Assembly: GCA_964001155.1 (NCBI GenBank)
Contig: CAXFCD010000028.1
Location: forward strand, 1-13,140
Reading direction: 5' to 3'
DNA from: CAXFCD01 sp964001155
GTDB lineage: Bacteria; Fidelibacterota; Marinisomatia; Marinisomatales; UBA1611
Length of the DNA: 13,140 nt
The position numbers were made by a program, and so were the translations under genes. Positions 7,283 through 13,140 of this stretch are shown one piece after another. The notes beneath the pieces were generated by a model, which did no database searches, was not told where the DNA came from, and saw nothing but the letters and a program-made list of their open reading frames with translations. Positions within the stretch are counted from its first letter, which is position 1. Every line of letters starts with the position of its first letter.

Positions 7283-8052
7283 TGATTTTTTCCAATCTGA
7301 TTCAAACCAATTTGCGAACCCGAACTTATGGGAATCAAATCGAATATTACAATCGCTTGGAATCCACTAACGAGGAAGCCTGGGAACTCATTGATGAAAC
7401 GGCTGTTCATCATGGTGCTTTGGTGATAACAGACCATCAATTCGCCGGTAAGGGTCGCGGAAAAAATTCATGGTTCATGAGCCCAAGTAAAGGGCTTGCC
7501 ATGTCTCTCATTCTGTTGGAGTCAATTACCGCTGAAAAAGCAGGACTTATACCTTTGGCTGCCGGTGCAGCAGCAGCGAAAGCATTGGAAAATCGCGGAA
7601 GTTCCCCGAAATTGAAATGGCCCAATGATATATTAATTAATGAGAAAAAAGTAGGTGGTATCTTGTGCGAAAGCCGCTTGGCAGGACAGCAAGTGCGAGC
7701 CATAGTTGTTGGGATTGGTCTGAATATCAATGAAACTGAAATGGATTTCCCCGATGAATTGAAAGAGTCAGCAACTTCCCTCAATCTAATGACGGGACAT
7801 GTTCACCAGCGGGAATTAGTCGCTGCAATTGTTATTACTTTTTTTGAACAATATTGGGAAAAATTACAGCAAGTTCCCCAAGAAATCATCCGGGATTGGA
7901 CACAATATTGCGGTCACCTGAATCAACCCATTTCATTCAAGGATCGAGGGAATACCCATACCGGAATTTTTAAAAATGTTGACAAAAATGGTTATGCCTG
8001 CATCGAGATTGATGGAGAAGATCAGGTGTTTCATTCAGTCATTTTAAATTAA
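7279..8052 (+). CDS. birA: Biotin--[acetyl-CoA-carboxylase] ligase, catalytic-only type
   Basis: A 257-residue enzyme that makes biotinyl-AMP and attaches biotin to a lysine of carboxylase carrier domains. Motifs: ESTN at 28-31, GKGRGKNSW at 57-65 (family GRGRxGxxW, binds biotin and adenylate), LKWPNDILI at 112-120, KVGGIL at 124-129, VVGIGLNIN at 143-151, and a C-terminal SH3-like domain from about 215 (QPISFKDRG). There is no N-terminal helix-turn-helix, so unlike E. coli BirA it cannot repress biotin genes by itself. Two ATG codons stand at the start; the first overlaps the stop of the preceding gene. Together with methylmalonyl-CoA mutase in the same operon, it plausibly serves a biotin-dependent propionyl-CoA carboxylase. 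Confidence 0.92.
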   Translation: MMIFSNLIQTNLRTRTYGNQIEYYNRLESTNEEAWELIDETAVHHGALVITDHQFAGKGRGKNSWFMSPSKGLAMSLILLESITAEKAGLIPLAAGAAAAKALENRGSSPKLKWPNDILINEKKVGGILCESRLAGQQVRAIVVGIGLNINETEMDFPDELKESATSLNLMTGHVHQRELVAAIVITFFEQYWEKLQQVPQEIIRDWTQYCGHLNQPISFKDRGNTHTGIFKNVDKNGYACIEIDGEDQVFHSVILN

Positions 8053-8060
8053 TTTTTATC

Positions 8061-9443
8061 GTGCATCGTGTTATCATATCCGTTTTTTTCATCTTTGTCC
8101 AAATTGTTGGACAAGAACTGCCTCACGGTAAACCAAAATATTTTGAAATGGATCTTGAATCCGACATATTCAAAATTGACATTGAAGCGCCTTCTCCCAT
8201 CCCTCGTGGCATTATTTATTCTTTGGAACCGATTCAAGTCTTGGATGAAGATATATATTTTTTGGAATTCCAACTGGATGAAGTTATCCCCTTTCATTTC
8301 AAACTGATTGATAAACCCCTACCTGAAGGAATGACACTTTATTTCATCAATTTGAATACCAACGGTTGGGTTGGTCCTTATAAGAGGGACTATCTTCAAC
8401 ACCATTCTAACAATGTAACCGGTCAATTGAAAGGTCGGAAGATCTTGATCGAATTTTCTGTTCCCACCGGATCTTCACCTATATTCCCTGTGCAAGAATT
8501 GATTCTCAATGAAAGACCGCAGAATTTTGAAGAAACTGTCAATCCCGGTGGACCGCCACTCCGGGACTACAGCAATAACATACTCCTTTGCGGTTATTGG
8601 CCGCCCTCCAATGAGGCCATACGGCCATTTAGTAAAAACCTTCTTACAAATCCTGATGGGTGGATCGGTGGAAATTGGGAAAATCGCGGTTATAATGTTA
8701 TTTCATTTTTTCCGGAATTTACGCCACCGGATTGCAGCAATTGCGGGCAGGGTATGGGTGATTTCGAAGTGGATTACCAAGACACATCGGAAGACTGGTG
8801 GAACATTGTTGACACTTTGAATCCCATAGCTATTATTACATTCAGTCGAGGTTATATTGACTTAAGTTGGGAGCTAGAATGGAAATACTACAACCGCTAT
8901 TATTGGACTGCTGATTTTACAGCACCTTACTTCCCAACGCCCACACCACCAGATTCCAGTGTCGCTGCGGAAACACAGCGCAATTGTTCCTTGCCCATGG
9001 ATTCCATTGTTGCAGCTATTGATTCTGCTAATTTGGGACTCAACCCATACATTGATTACACCAATGGCGCCGGCGGGTATTTATCAGAATTTATGGGATA
9101 TCATGGTGTGTGGTATAAAGCAATGATGGATTCCCTAAACATTCCGTGCTACACTGCGGGACACGTTCATGTGGGTGGACTCATAGATTGGGAAACAGCC
9201 CAGGAAGCAGCAAAAGTGACTTTGCGGGAAGTGATTAAAATTGTGGACAAATATAAAGATCTCCCGGGAGATGTGAATCAGGATGGCGTTGTTTCCGTTT
9301 TGGATTTGTTACATGTTGTTTGGCATGTCCTTGGATTTATTGAACTCAAGGAAGAACAATTTAATATTGCTGATGTGAACACGGATCTTATGGTGGATAT
9401 TTATGATTTGTTTCTCATTTCCAATATCATATTGGATAATTAG
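8061..9443 (+). CDS. Secreted pyroglutamyl-peptidase-like (C15-like) protein with C-terminal type I dockerin; active-site Cys is Ser
   Basis: A 460-residue protein with a GTG start, 8 bp after the biotin ligase stop. A signal peptide (1-18, VIISVFFIFVQIVGQ) is followed by a beta-rich domain (about 45-155) similar to pro-regions of secreted bacterial peptidases (LPEGMTLYFINLN at 87-99). Residues 173-395 resemble peptidase C15: LLCGYWPPSNEAIRPF (175-190), E273-x4-N278, NCSLPMDSIVAAI (308-320), GAGGYLSEFMGYH (336-348) and AGHVHV (366-371). The Glu (E273) and His (H370) of the C15 triad are present, but the cysteine of the DAGxYLCN motif is S342 (codon TCA at 9084-9086). Residues 402-457 are a dockerin with two calcium loops (D404-V-N406-Q-D408-G...D415; D438-V-N440-T-D442...D449). 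The fold assignment is inferred from motifs; activity is uncertain. The stop overlaps the convergent gene by 4 bp. Confidence 0.72.
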   Translation: MHRVIISVFFIFVQIVGQELPHGKPKYFEMDLESDIFKIDIEAPSPIPRGIIYSLEPIQVLDEDIYFLEFQLDEVIPFHFKLIDKPLPEGMTLYFINLNTNGWVGPYKRDYLQHHSNNVTGQLKGRKILIEFSVPTGSSPIFPVQELILNERPQNFEETVNPGGPPLRDYSNNILLCGYWPPSNEAIRPFSKNLLTNPDGWIGGNWENRGYNVISFFPEFTPPDCSNCGQGMGDFEVDYQDTSEDWWNIVDTLNPIAIITFSRGYIDLSWELEWKYYNRYYWTADFTAPYFPTPTPPDSSVAAETQRNCSLPMDSIVAAIDSANLGLNPYIDYTNGAGGYLSEFMGYHGVWYKAMMDSLNIPCYTAGHVHVGGLIDWETAQEAAKVTLREVIKIVDKYKDLPGDVNQDGVVSVLDLLHVVWHVLGFIELKEEQFNIADVNTDLMVDIYDLFLISNIILDN

Positions 9444-10390
9444 ATCATTCCCTTGATCTTGTGGAGTTTATTTTCTCCACCCCTCGCCAGCGCATAATCA
9501 AAAGACCATTTAATACAAGCAGAACCAATTTCGCCGTCTTTTCTGATGGCAATATAGGCAATCTGAAAATCGGGGTTTCCATTGTGCGCTTTGATGACGC
9601 GGCTTAACGCTTCTTCGCAAGCTGCCGTTGGGTCATATCCTTGCCGCATGAGTTCCACCACCAAAAAACTGCCAGTGGACTTGATCAATTCTTCCCCTAA
9701 TCCTGTGGCAGCCGCACAACCAATCTCATTATCTACAAAGAGTCCTGCGCCGATGATAGGGCTGTCTCCCACTCTGCCGTGTAATTTATAGGCCCAGCCA
9801 CTAGTAGTGCACGCGCCTGCCAGATCACCATTCTTATCCTGGACCAAAACAGAAATCGTATCGTGGGTTTCGTGGGGCGTCATTTCCCTGCGTTTCTTTT
9901 TCCACTCTTCCCAGGCTCTCTTGGATTCGTCTGTTAGTAAATCCATTTCTTCAAAACCCTTTGAAACAGCAAACTGCTTTGCTCCTTCTCCAACCAACAT
10001 GACATGTTTCGTATCTTCCATTACTTTCCGGGCAACGGAAACAGGATGCTTGATATTTTGTAGAAATGCCACCGATCCCGCATTTCCGGTAGAATCCATA
10101 ACGCAGGCATCCAATGTGACATTTCCCTGTTCATCCGGGAGTCCACCAAAACCAACCGACGTACTAGTTGGATCCGCTTCCGGCACTTTGGCGCCTGCTT
10201 CTGCAGCATCCATAGCGGAACCACCTTTATGCAGTACATCCCACGCCACATCATTGGCAGGGAGTCCATGTTCCCATGTAGAAAGGATTAGTGGATCATT
10301 CATATTTAGTTTTAAAGATTCTCCACTTATCAATCTGGATGGTGCAGCCAGCCCTATGGCGCTGGTTCTTATAAAATCCCGGCGTTTCAT
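9440..10390 (-). CDS. N4-(beta-N-acetylglucosaminyl)-L-asparaginase (glycosylasparaginase), Tat-exported
   Basis: A 316-residue Ntn-hydrolase that cleaves the GlcNAc-Asn bond of N-glycopeptides. The start chosen is ATG at 10390 (MKRRDFIRT), because the alternative 6 bp upstream is a TTG. R3R4DFIRT followed by a hydrophobic stretch is a twin-arginine signal, so the protein is probably periplasmic. The zymogen self-cleaves before the catalytic Thr of the HETHDTISV motif (T178). RVGDSPIIGAG (206-216) and AAATGLGEE carry the substrate-binding Arg, Asp and Gly residues. The N-terminal alpha-chain has NDVAWDVLHKGGSAMDAAEAG (about 46-66) and VGFGGLPDE (79-87), typical of the glycosylasparaginase branch rather than plant-type asparaginase. 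No signs of damage. It converges on the C15-like gene with a 4-bp stop overlap. Confidence 0.9.
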   Translation of the reverse strand: MKRRDFIRTSAIGLAAPSRLISGESLKLNMNDPLILSTWEHGLPANDVAWDVLHKGGSAMDAAEAGAKVPEADPTSTSVGFGGLPDEQGNVTLDACVMDSTGNAGSVAFLQNIKHPVSVARKVMEDTKHVMLVGEGAKQFAVSKGFEEMDLLTDESKRAWEEWKKKRREMTPHETHDTISVLVQDKNGDLAGACTTSGWAYKLHGRVGDSPIIGAGLFVDNEIGCAAATGLGEELIKSTGSFLVVELMRQGYDPTAACEEALSRVIKAHNGNPDFQIAYIAIRKDGEIGSACIKWSFDYALARGGENKLHKIKGMI

Positions 10391-10430
10391 ACCCAAAGTG
10401 CATGAATATGAATGTCACTCATGACCAGAA

Positions 10431-10500
10431 ACCTTTCAAACAAATCATCTGTATCGATAAAATTCACTAATAAATATAAACCGATGAGACTAAATTTTTT
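10431..10500. repeat. Direct repeat copy A (70 bp), upstream of the lipoprotein gene
   Basis: These 70 bp match 11461-11530 at 62 positions without gaps; the copies are exactly 1030 bp apart. The best core is TGTATCGATAAA, one mismatch, then TTCACTAATAAATATAAACC. It contains the small palindrome TATCGATA. Mismatches show no codon periodicity, so it is not conserved coding sequence. A second collinear match resumes at 10564-10583 after 63 bp absent from copy B. Confidence 0.85.
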
Positions 10501-10556
10501 CTAACAATTCTTCACAAGAAAAATGGATAGATAAAAAAATATTTAAAAGCTATTTT

Positions 10557-10620
10557 ATTTTTTAAAAAAATTCTATATTGTGGTTCCCAGTAGGGGATTA
10601 ATCAAACTAAGAAGGAAAGA
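10557..10620 (+). promoter_or_regulatory. Promoter and ribosome-binding region of the YdhR-like lipoprotein gene
   Basis: A T6A7 tract (10558-10570) is followed by TATATT (10574-10579), a plausible -10, then a leader with a strong Shine-Dalgarno stretch GAAGGAAAG (10611-10619) 4 bp before the ATG. The tract and the following TTGTGG recur next to repeat copy B. No clear -35 is seen. The region from 10397 to here is very AT-rich and holds no other gene. Confidence 0.45.
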
Positions 10621-10623
10621 AGA

Positions 10624-11388
10624 ATGATAAACATGTTTAAAAAATCAGCATGGATTTTAGCCGTTACATTGAGTTTTGGCTTATTAATATTTCAATCATG
10701 TGCGGCACCATCATCAACTGCAATAATAACTTCAACTCCAGAGGAAAAACCAAAAATGAGTGTAAATACGATCCAAGTGGTAAACTTTAATCTTGAAGGA
10801 ATCACACATGATGATTTCATGGGTGTGGCAAATGAAGTGTCGCCAAATTTTGCACCACTGACCGGACTTATCAAAAAGGTTTGGCTCTCAGATGAGGCGA
10901 ACAATGCATATGGGGGTGTTTATTCGTGGGAAGGTCAGAGTAATTTGGATGCCTACAGAAGCGGTGAACTCTATGCTGGTGCACTTGCCAATAACCCGAA
11001 TTTTGTCAATTTATCTGATAAAGGATTTGACGTGTTAGAAGGGCCCACTTCTGTAACTGGAAGTTTGAAAGATGGATCACCAACCTACATTCAGGTAATC
11101 AACTTTAACCTGAAAGGCATTACCCATGATGATTTTATGGGAGTAGGAGATGAAGTGGCACCAAACTTTGCCACTCTTCCCGGGCTTATTTCTAAAGTAT
11201 GGTTATCTGACCAGACGAACAATACTTATGGCGGCGTCTATTACTGGGAGAGTCAGGATGCCTGTGAGGCTTACCGCAATGGAGAACTGTACGCTGGTGC
11301 TCTGACTAATAATCCTAATTTCAGCAATCTTTCTGATAAAGGATTTGATGTTTTAGAAGGGCCCAGCAGGGTCACACATATGAAATAA
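10624..11388 (+). CDS. Lipoprotein with two tandem YdhR-like (dimeric alpha/beta barrel) domains
   Basis: A 254-residue protein. The N-terminus (KKSAWILAVTLSFGLLIFQSC) is a lipoprotein signal with Cys26 as the likely lipidated residue; FQSC is a loose lipobox of the kind seen in Bacteroidota. After a Ser/Thr/Pro linker (27-45) come two copies of one domain, at about 50-145 and 156-251, offset by 106 residues and identical at about 74 of 96 positions. Each has IQV[VI]NFNL, GITHDDFMGV, GLI-x-KVWLSD, NPNF and LSDKGFDVLEGP. The pattern of an N-terminal strand, helix, then KVWLSD and GGVY strands resembles YdhR, a putative monooxygenase-type ferredoxin-like dimer, so the pair may form a covalent pseudo-dimer. 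Function is unknown. Synonymous differences between halves indicate an old duplication. An in-frame ATG at 10633 is an alternative start. Confidence 0.75.
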   Translation: MINMFKKSAWILAVTLSFGLLIFQSCAAPSSTAIITSTPEEKPKMSVNTIQVVNFNLEGITHDDFMGVANEVSPNFAPLTGLIKKVWLSDEANNAYGGVYSWEGQSNLDAYRSGELYAGALANNPNFVNLSDKGFDVLEGPTSVTGSLKDGSPTYIQVINFNLKGITHDDFMGVGDEVAPNFATLPGLISKVWLSDQTNNTYGGVYYWESQDACEAYRNGELYAGALTNNPNFSNLSDKGFDVLEGPSRVTHMK

Positions 11389-11460
11389 TTAGAGTCGTTA
11401 AATAAAATAAAAGCAGAAACATTGGATAAAATAATGAAACCAAAAATTTGGCTAATTATT
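11389..11460. other. AT-rich intergenic stretch before repeat copy B, with possible remnant gene start
   Basis: No complete gene is seen. ATG at 11434 opens an 18-codon frame (MKPKIWLIITAQTNHLYR) that runs into repeat B and stops at 11488-11490. Its start resembles the beginning of a signal peptide but it lacks a convincing Shine-Dalgarno sequence. No hairpin terminator is visible between the lipoprotein gene and the convergent phosphoesterase gene. Confidence 0.3.
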
Positions 11461-11550
11461 ACCGCTCAAACGAATCATTTGTATCGATAAATTTCACTAA
11501 TAAATATAAACCGATTGGATTAAATTTTTTAAAAAAATAATTATTTGTGG
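11461..11550. repeat. Direct repeat copy B, orphan copy of the upstream region of the lipoprotein gene
   Basis: 11461-11530 matches copy A (10431-10500) at 62 of 70 bases. 11531-11550 then matches 10564-10583 (A7 tract and TTGTGG, 15 of 20 bases), as if 63 bp had been removed between two ATTTTTT tracts. It is followed not by a + strand gene but by the 3' end of the minus-strand phosphoesterase gene, so it looks like a promoter region without its gene. Confidence 0.8.
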
Positions 11551-11579
11551 TAGATGCCCTGCTCTATTTTTCAAGAAAC

Positions 11580-12752
11580 CTATGATAAAATTGTTTTCTT
11601 TTTCTTTAATCGGAATAGAGTGATCTCAGCTGAAACACCCAATCGTAATGGAGGCCCCCAATACCCTGTACCGCGATTAACATAAATCTGAGTTCCAAAA
11701 TGATCATAATGTCCTGCAAGATAAGTATTCGCTAGCTTTGTAGGATAAGTAAATGGCCAGAATTGCCCACCATGAGTATGACCGGATAATTGAAGGTCCA
11801 CGCCTGCTTCATGAACAGCATAAATACTTTTAGGCTGATGAGCTAACATAATTCTAATCATATTCTCTGGTACATTCTCAAGAGCTTTTTTCGGATTTGA
11901 TTTATGACTGGTTTTGATCTGATGTGCCTTGTAATCTGTAATTCCTGCAATGGCGATTTTCTGTTCATTTATACTAATAATTTTATTTTCATTTACAAGG
12001 TTTATCATTCCTATTTTTTCAGTTTCATCCAACCACTGATCAACGCCACTGTAATACTCATGATTCCCTGTTACAAAAAAAGTGCCATAATGTGCGATCA
12101 TGTCCCTTAGCGGCTCCAAATCTGAACGAAGATATTTGACTGAACCGTCAACAAGATCTCCTGTCACAGCAATAAGATTTGGATTGATTTGACTGATCTG
12201 ATCCAACACATTCTCAACATATGGTCTTTTTATCGTCGGCCCCACATGAAGATCTGAAATTTGTGCTATCTTGAAATCTTCAAATTCGATTGGTAAAGAT
12301 TCTAAATAAATATCCTGTTTGAAAATCCTAGGTCCAATCCTTGCGGAAGAGAATCCATACACTGTGGCTGAACCCGTGATCCCGAGTAAACCAATGGACA
12401 AAGATTTCTTTATAAAATCTCTTTTTTTATCATCAATGATTTGATGATCGTTAAATAATCCACTGGAGAAAGACAGTAATTGAACGAAAATATCCTTAGC
12501 TAGAAATGTCATAAATGACAATGTAAAGAATCCTAAACTCGTATAACCTACAAGAGATAATTTATCTATGATCTTTGCTTCATTGCCGCTCATCCTAAGC
12601 AGAATTGGAATAATAGGTAGTAAACTCAGTAGAAATGTTAAAATATAGGCAAATATGGATTGAAAGGATGATAATCCAATTGTTGGAATTATTCTATAAG
12701 CAACATAGCCATGCATGGTCCACAATATTAATAGAGCAATGATAAAAAACAT
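11580..12752 (-). CDS. Membrane-anchored calcineurin-like metallophosphoesterase (YaeI-type)
   Basis: A 390-residue protein. Residues 1-135 hold four hydrophobic segments (about 2-22, 30-52, 68-95, 117-135), placing the catalytic domain at the membrane. Residues 160-380 are a complete binuclear metallophosphoesterase: D167-L-H169 (ISDLHVG), G198-D199 (TGDLVDG), G229-N230-H231 (GNHEYY), H305 (LAHQP), and G324-H325-T-H327-GGQ. The NRGTGYWGPPLR motif (359-370) is typical of the YaeI/YkuE branch, several of which act on UDP-sugar or lipid phosphates at the membrane; the substrate here is unknown. RDFIKK before the last helix recalls a Tat-like or stop-transfer signal. It lies 37 bp after the acyl-CoA dehydrogenase gene on the same strand. 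By eye it is more AT-rich than most genes in the window. Confidence 0.85.
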   Translation of the reverse strand: MFFIIALLILWTMHGYVAYRIIPTIGLSSFQSIFAYILTFLLSLLPIIPILLRMSGNEAKIIDKLSLVGYTSLGFFTLSFMTFLAKDIFVQLLSFSSGLFNDHQIIDDKKRDFIKKSLSIGLLGITGSATVYGFSSARIGPRIFKQDIYLESLPIEFEDFKIAQISDLHVGPTIKRPYVENVLDQISQINPNLIAVTGDLVDGSVKYLRSDLEPLRDMIAHYGTFFVTGNHEYYSGVDQWLDETEKIGMINLVNENKIISINEQKIAIAGITDYKAHQIKTSHKSNPKKALENVPENMIRIMLAHQPKSIYAVHEAGVDLQLSGHTHGGQFWPFTYPTKLANTYLAGHYDHFGTQIYVNRGTGYWGPPLRLGVSAEITLFRLKKKKTILS

Positions 12753-12789
12753 TTTTTATATGATAGAATTAAGCTTTCTAAATAATATT

Positions 12790-13140
12790 CTATGAATCGT
12801 AAGCGGCCAAACCTGTTACATCCTGACCCAAGATCAGGGTATGCATCTCGTGGGTCCCTTCGTAGGTATAGACCGACTCAATATTGGCCATGTGCCGCAT
12901 AATTGGATAATCTTCCGTCACACCGTTGGCACCTAACATGCCACGAGAAATACTGGCAACATCTCTGGCCAACTCACAATTGTTCCGCTTCGCCATTGAT
13001 ACCTGCTGAAAGGTCATATTACCTTCATCTTTTAGTCTTCCTAAACGATAAACCAATAACTGTGCTTCAGTGATTCGGGTAACCATATCTGCAAGCTTTG
13101 CTTGTGTGAGCTGGTATCCGGCGATGGGTTTGGAGAATTG
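12790..13140 (-). CDS. gcdH: Acyl-CoA dehydrogenase, glutaryl-CoA dehydrogenase type, C-terminal part (start outside window)
   Basis: The frame runs open to the window edge; 116 C-terminal residues are visible, beginning QFSKPIAGYQLTQAKLADM. They form the C-terminal helical domain of a flavin-dependent acyl-CoA dehydrogenase. The block MLGANGVTEDYPIMRHMAN, then VYTYEGTHEMHTLILGQDVTG, matches glutaryl-CoA dehydrogenase better than short-chain types; its Glu in YEGTH (codon 12859-12861) is the catalytic base. The enzyme would oxidise and decarboxylate glutaryl-CoA to crotonyl-CoA in lysine/tryptophan breakdown, passing electrons to ETF; the decarboxylating activity cannot be confirmed from this fragment. 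Its internal ATG at 13086 is not the true start. Confidence 0.85.
   Translation of the reverse strand, partial: QFSKPIAGYQLTQAKLADMVTRITEAQLLVYRLGRLKDEGNMTFQQVSMAKRNNCELARDVASISRGMLGANGVTEDYPIMRHMANIESVYTYEGTHEMHTLILGQDVTGLAAYDS

Noticed and set aside
10391..10396. TTG at 10394-10396 as the start of the glycosylasparaginase gene
   Set aside because: ATG two codons downstream gives MKRRDFIRT, a standard Tat signal start, and no ribosome-binding site favours the TTG.
9807..10424. 205-codon open frame on the + strand opposite the glycosylasparaginase gene
   Set aside because: It is antisense to a gene with clear catalytic motifs, its translation is Ser/Pro-rich without a recognisable domain, and it arises from the codon bias of the real gene.
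10421..10504. Short open frame through repeat A, also open in repeat B
   Set aside because: Differences between the copies fall on all codon positions with no bias to third positions, so the repeat is not conserved as protein.
10431..11550. Insertion sequence or integron cassette as the explanation of the direct repeats
   Set aside because: There is no transposase or integrase, no terminal inverted repeats, and no attC-type core sites; 70-bp imperfect repeats are far longer than target-site duplications.

Overview
The window looks like a chromosomal segment of a Gram-negative bacterium of the FCB superphylum (Bacteroidota, or more likely a marine relative such as Candidatus Marinimicrobia). 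This is an inference from gene content: a SusC-like TonB receptor ending in phenylalanine, an alternative two-domain GlmU-like protein and a GT9-like partner of types best known from Bacteroidota, a secreted protein with a C-terminal type I dockerin, and a lipoprotein signal ending FQSC. There are no rRNA or tRNA genes, CRISPR arrays, transposases or phage genes. Coding density is very high, with genes overlapping by 4 bp both head-to-tail and tail-to-tail.

Layout. 1-1137: 3' part of a TonB-dependent receptor closed by a strong hairpin terminator. 1138-1291: a gap with a second, nested stem-loop. 1292-1894 (+): PAP2 phosphatase. 1891-4349 (-): a four-gene operon, read GT9-like protein, GlmU-like sugar nucleotidyltransferase, zinc-ribbon protein with an acidic tail, DUF3467 protein. 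4350-4469: divergent promoter region. 4470-9443 (+): a tightly packed five-gene operon: DjlA-like TerB/DnaJ co-chaperone, methylmalonyl-CoA mutase large subunit, PAP2-related membrane protein, biotin-protein ligase, and a secreted pyroglutamyl-peptidase-like protein with dockerin. 9440-10390 (-): Tat-exported glycosylasparaginase. 10397-11579: AT-rich island with one lipoprotein gene made of two tandem YdhR-like domains, bracketed by imperfect 70-bp direct repeats. 11580-12752 (-): membrane-anchored metallophosphoesterase. 12790-13140 (-): C-terminal part of a glutaryl-CoA-dehydrogenase-like acyl-CoA dehydrogenase.

How the genes fit together. Methylmalonyl-CoA mutase, biotin ligase (which would activate a propionyl-CoA carboxylase encoded elsewhere) and the acyl-CoA dehydrogenase point to amino-acid, odd-chain or propionyl-CoA catabolism. 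The TonB receptor, the dockerin C15-like protein and the exported glycosylasparaginase suggest scavenging of peptides and glycopeptides. The GlmU-like protein and the two PAP2-type proteins belong to envelope precursor metabolism.

Most worth a second look: the C15-like protein, in which serine occupies the catalytic cysteine position; the covalently duplicated, lipid-anchored YdhR-like protein in its direct-repeat bracket; and the nested hairpin ahead of the PAP2 gene.
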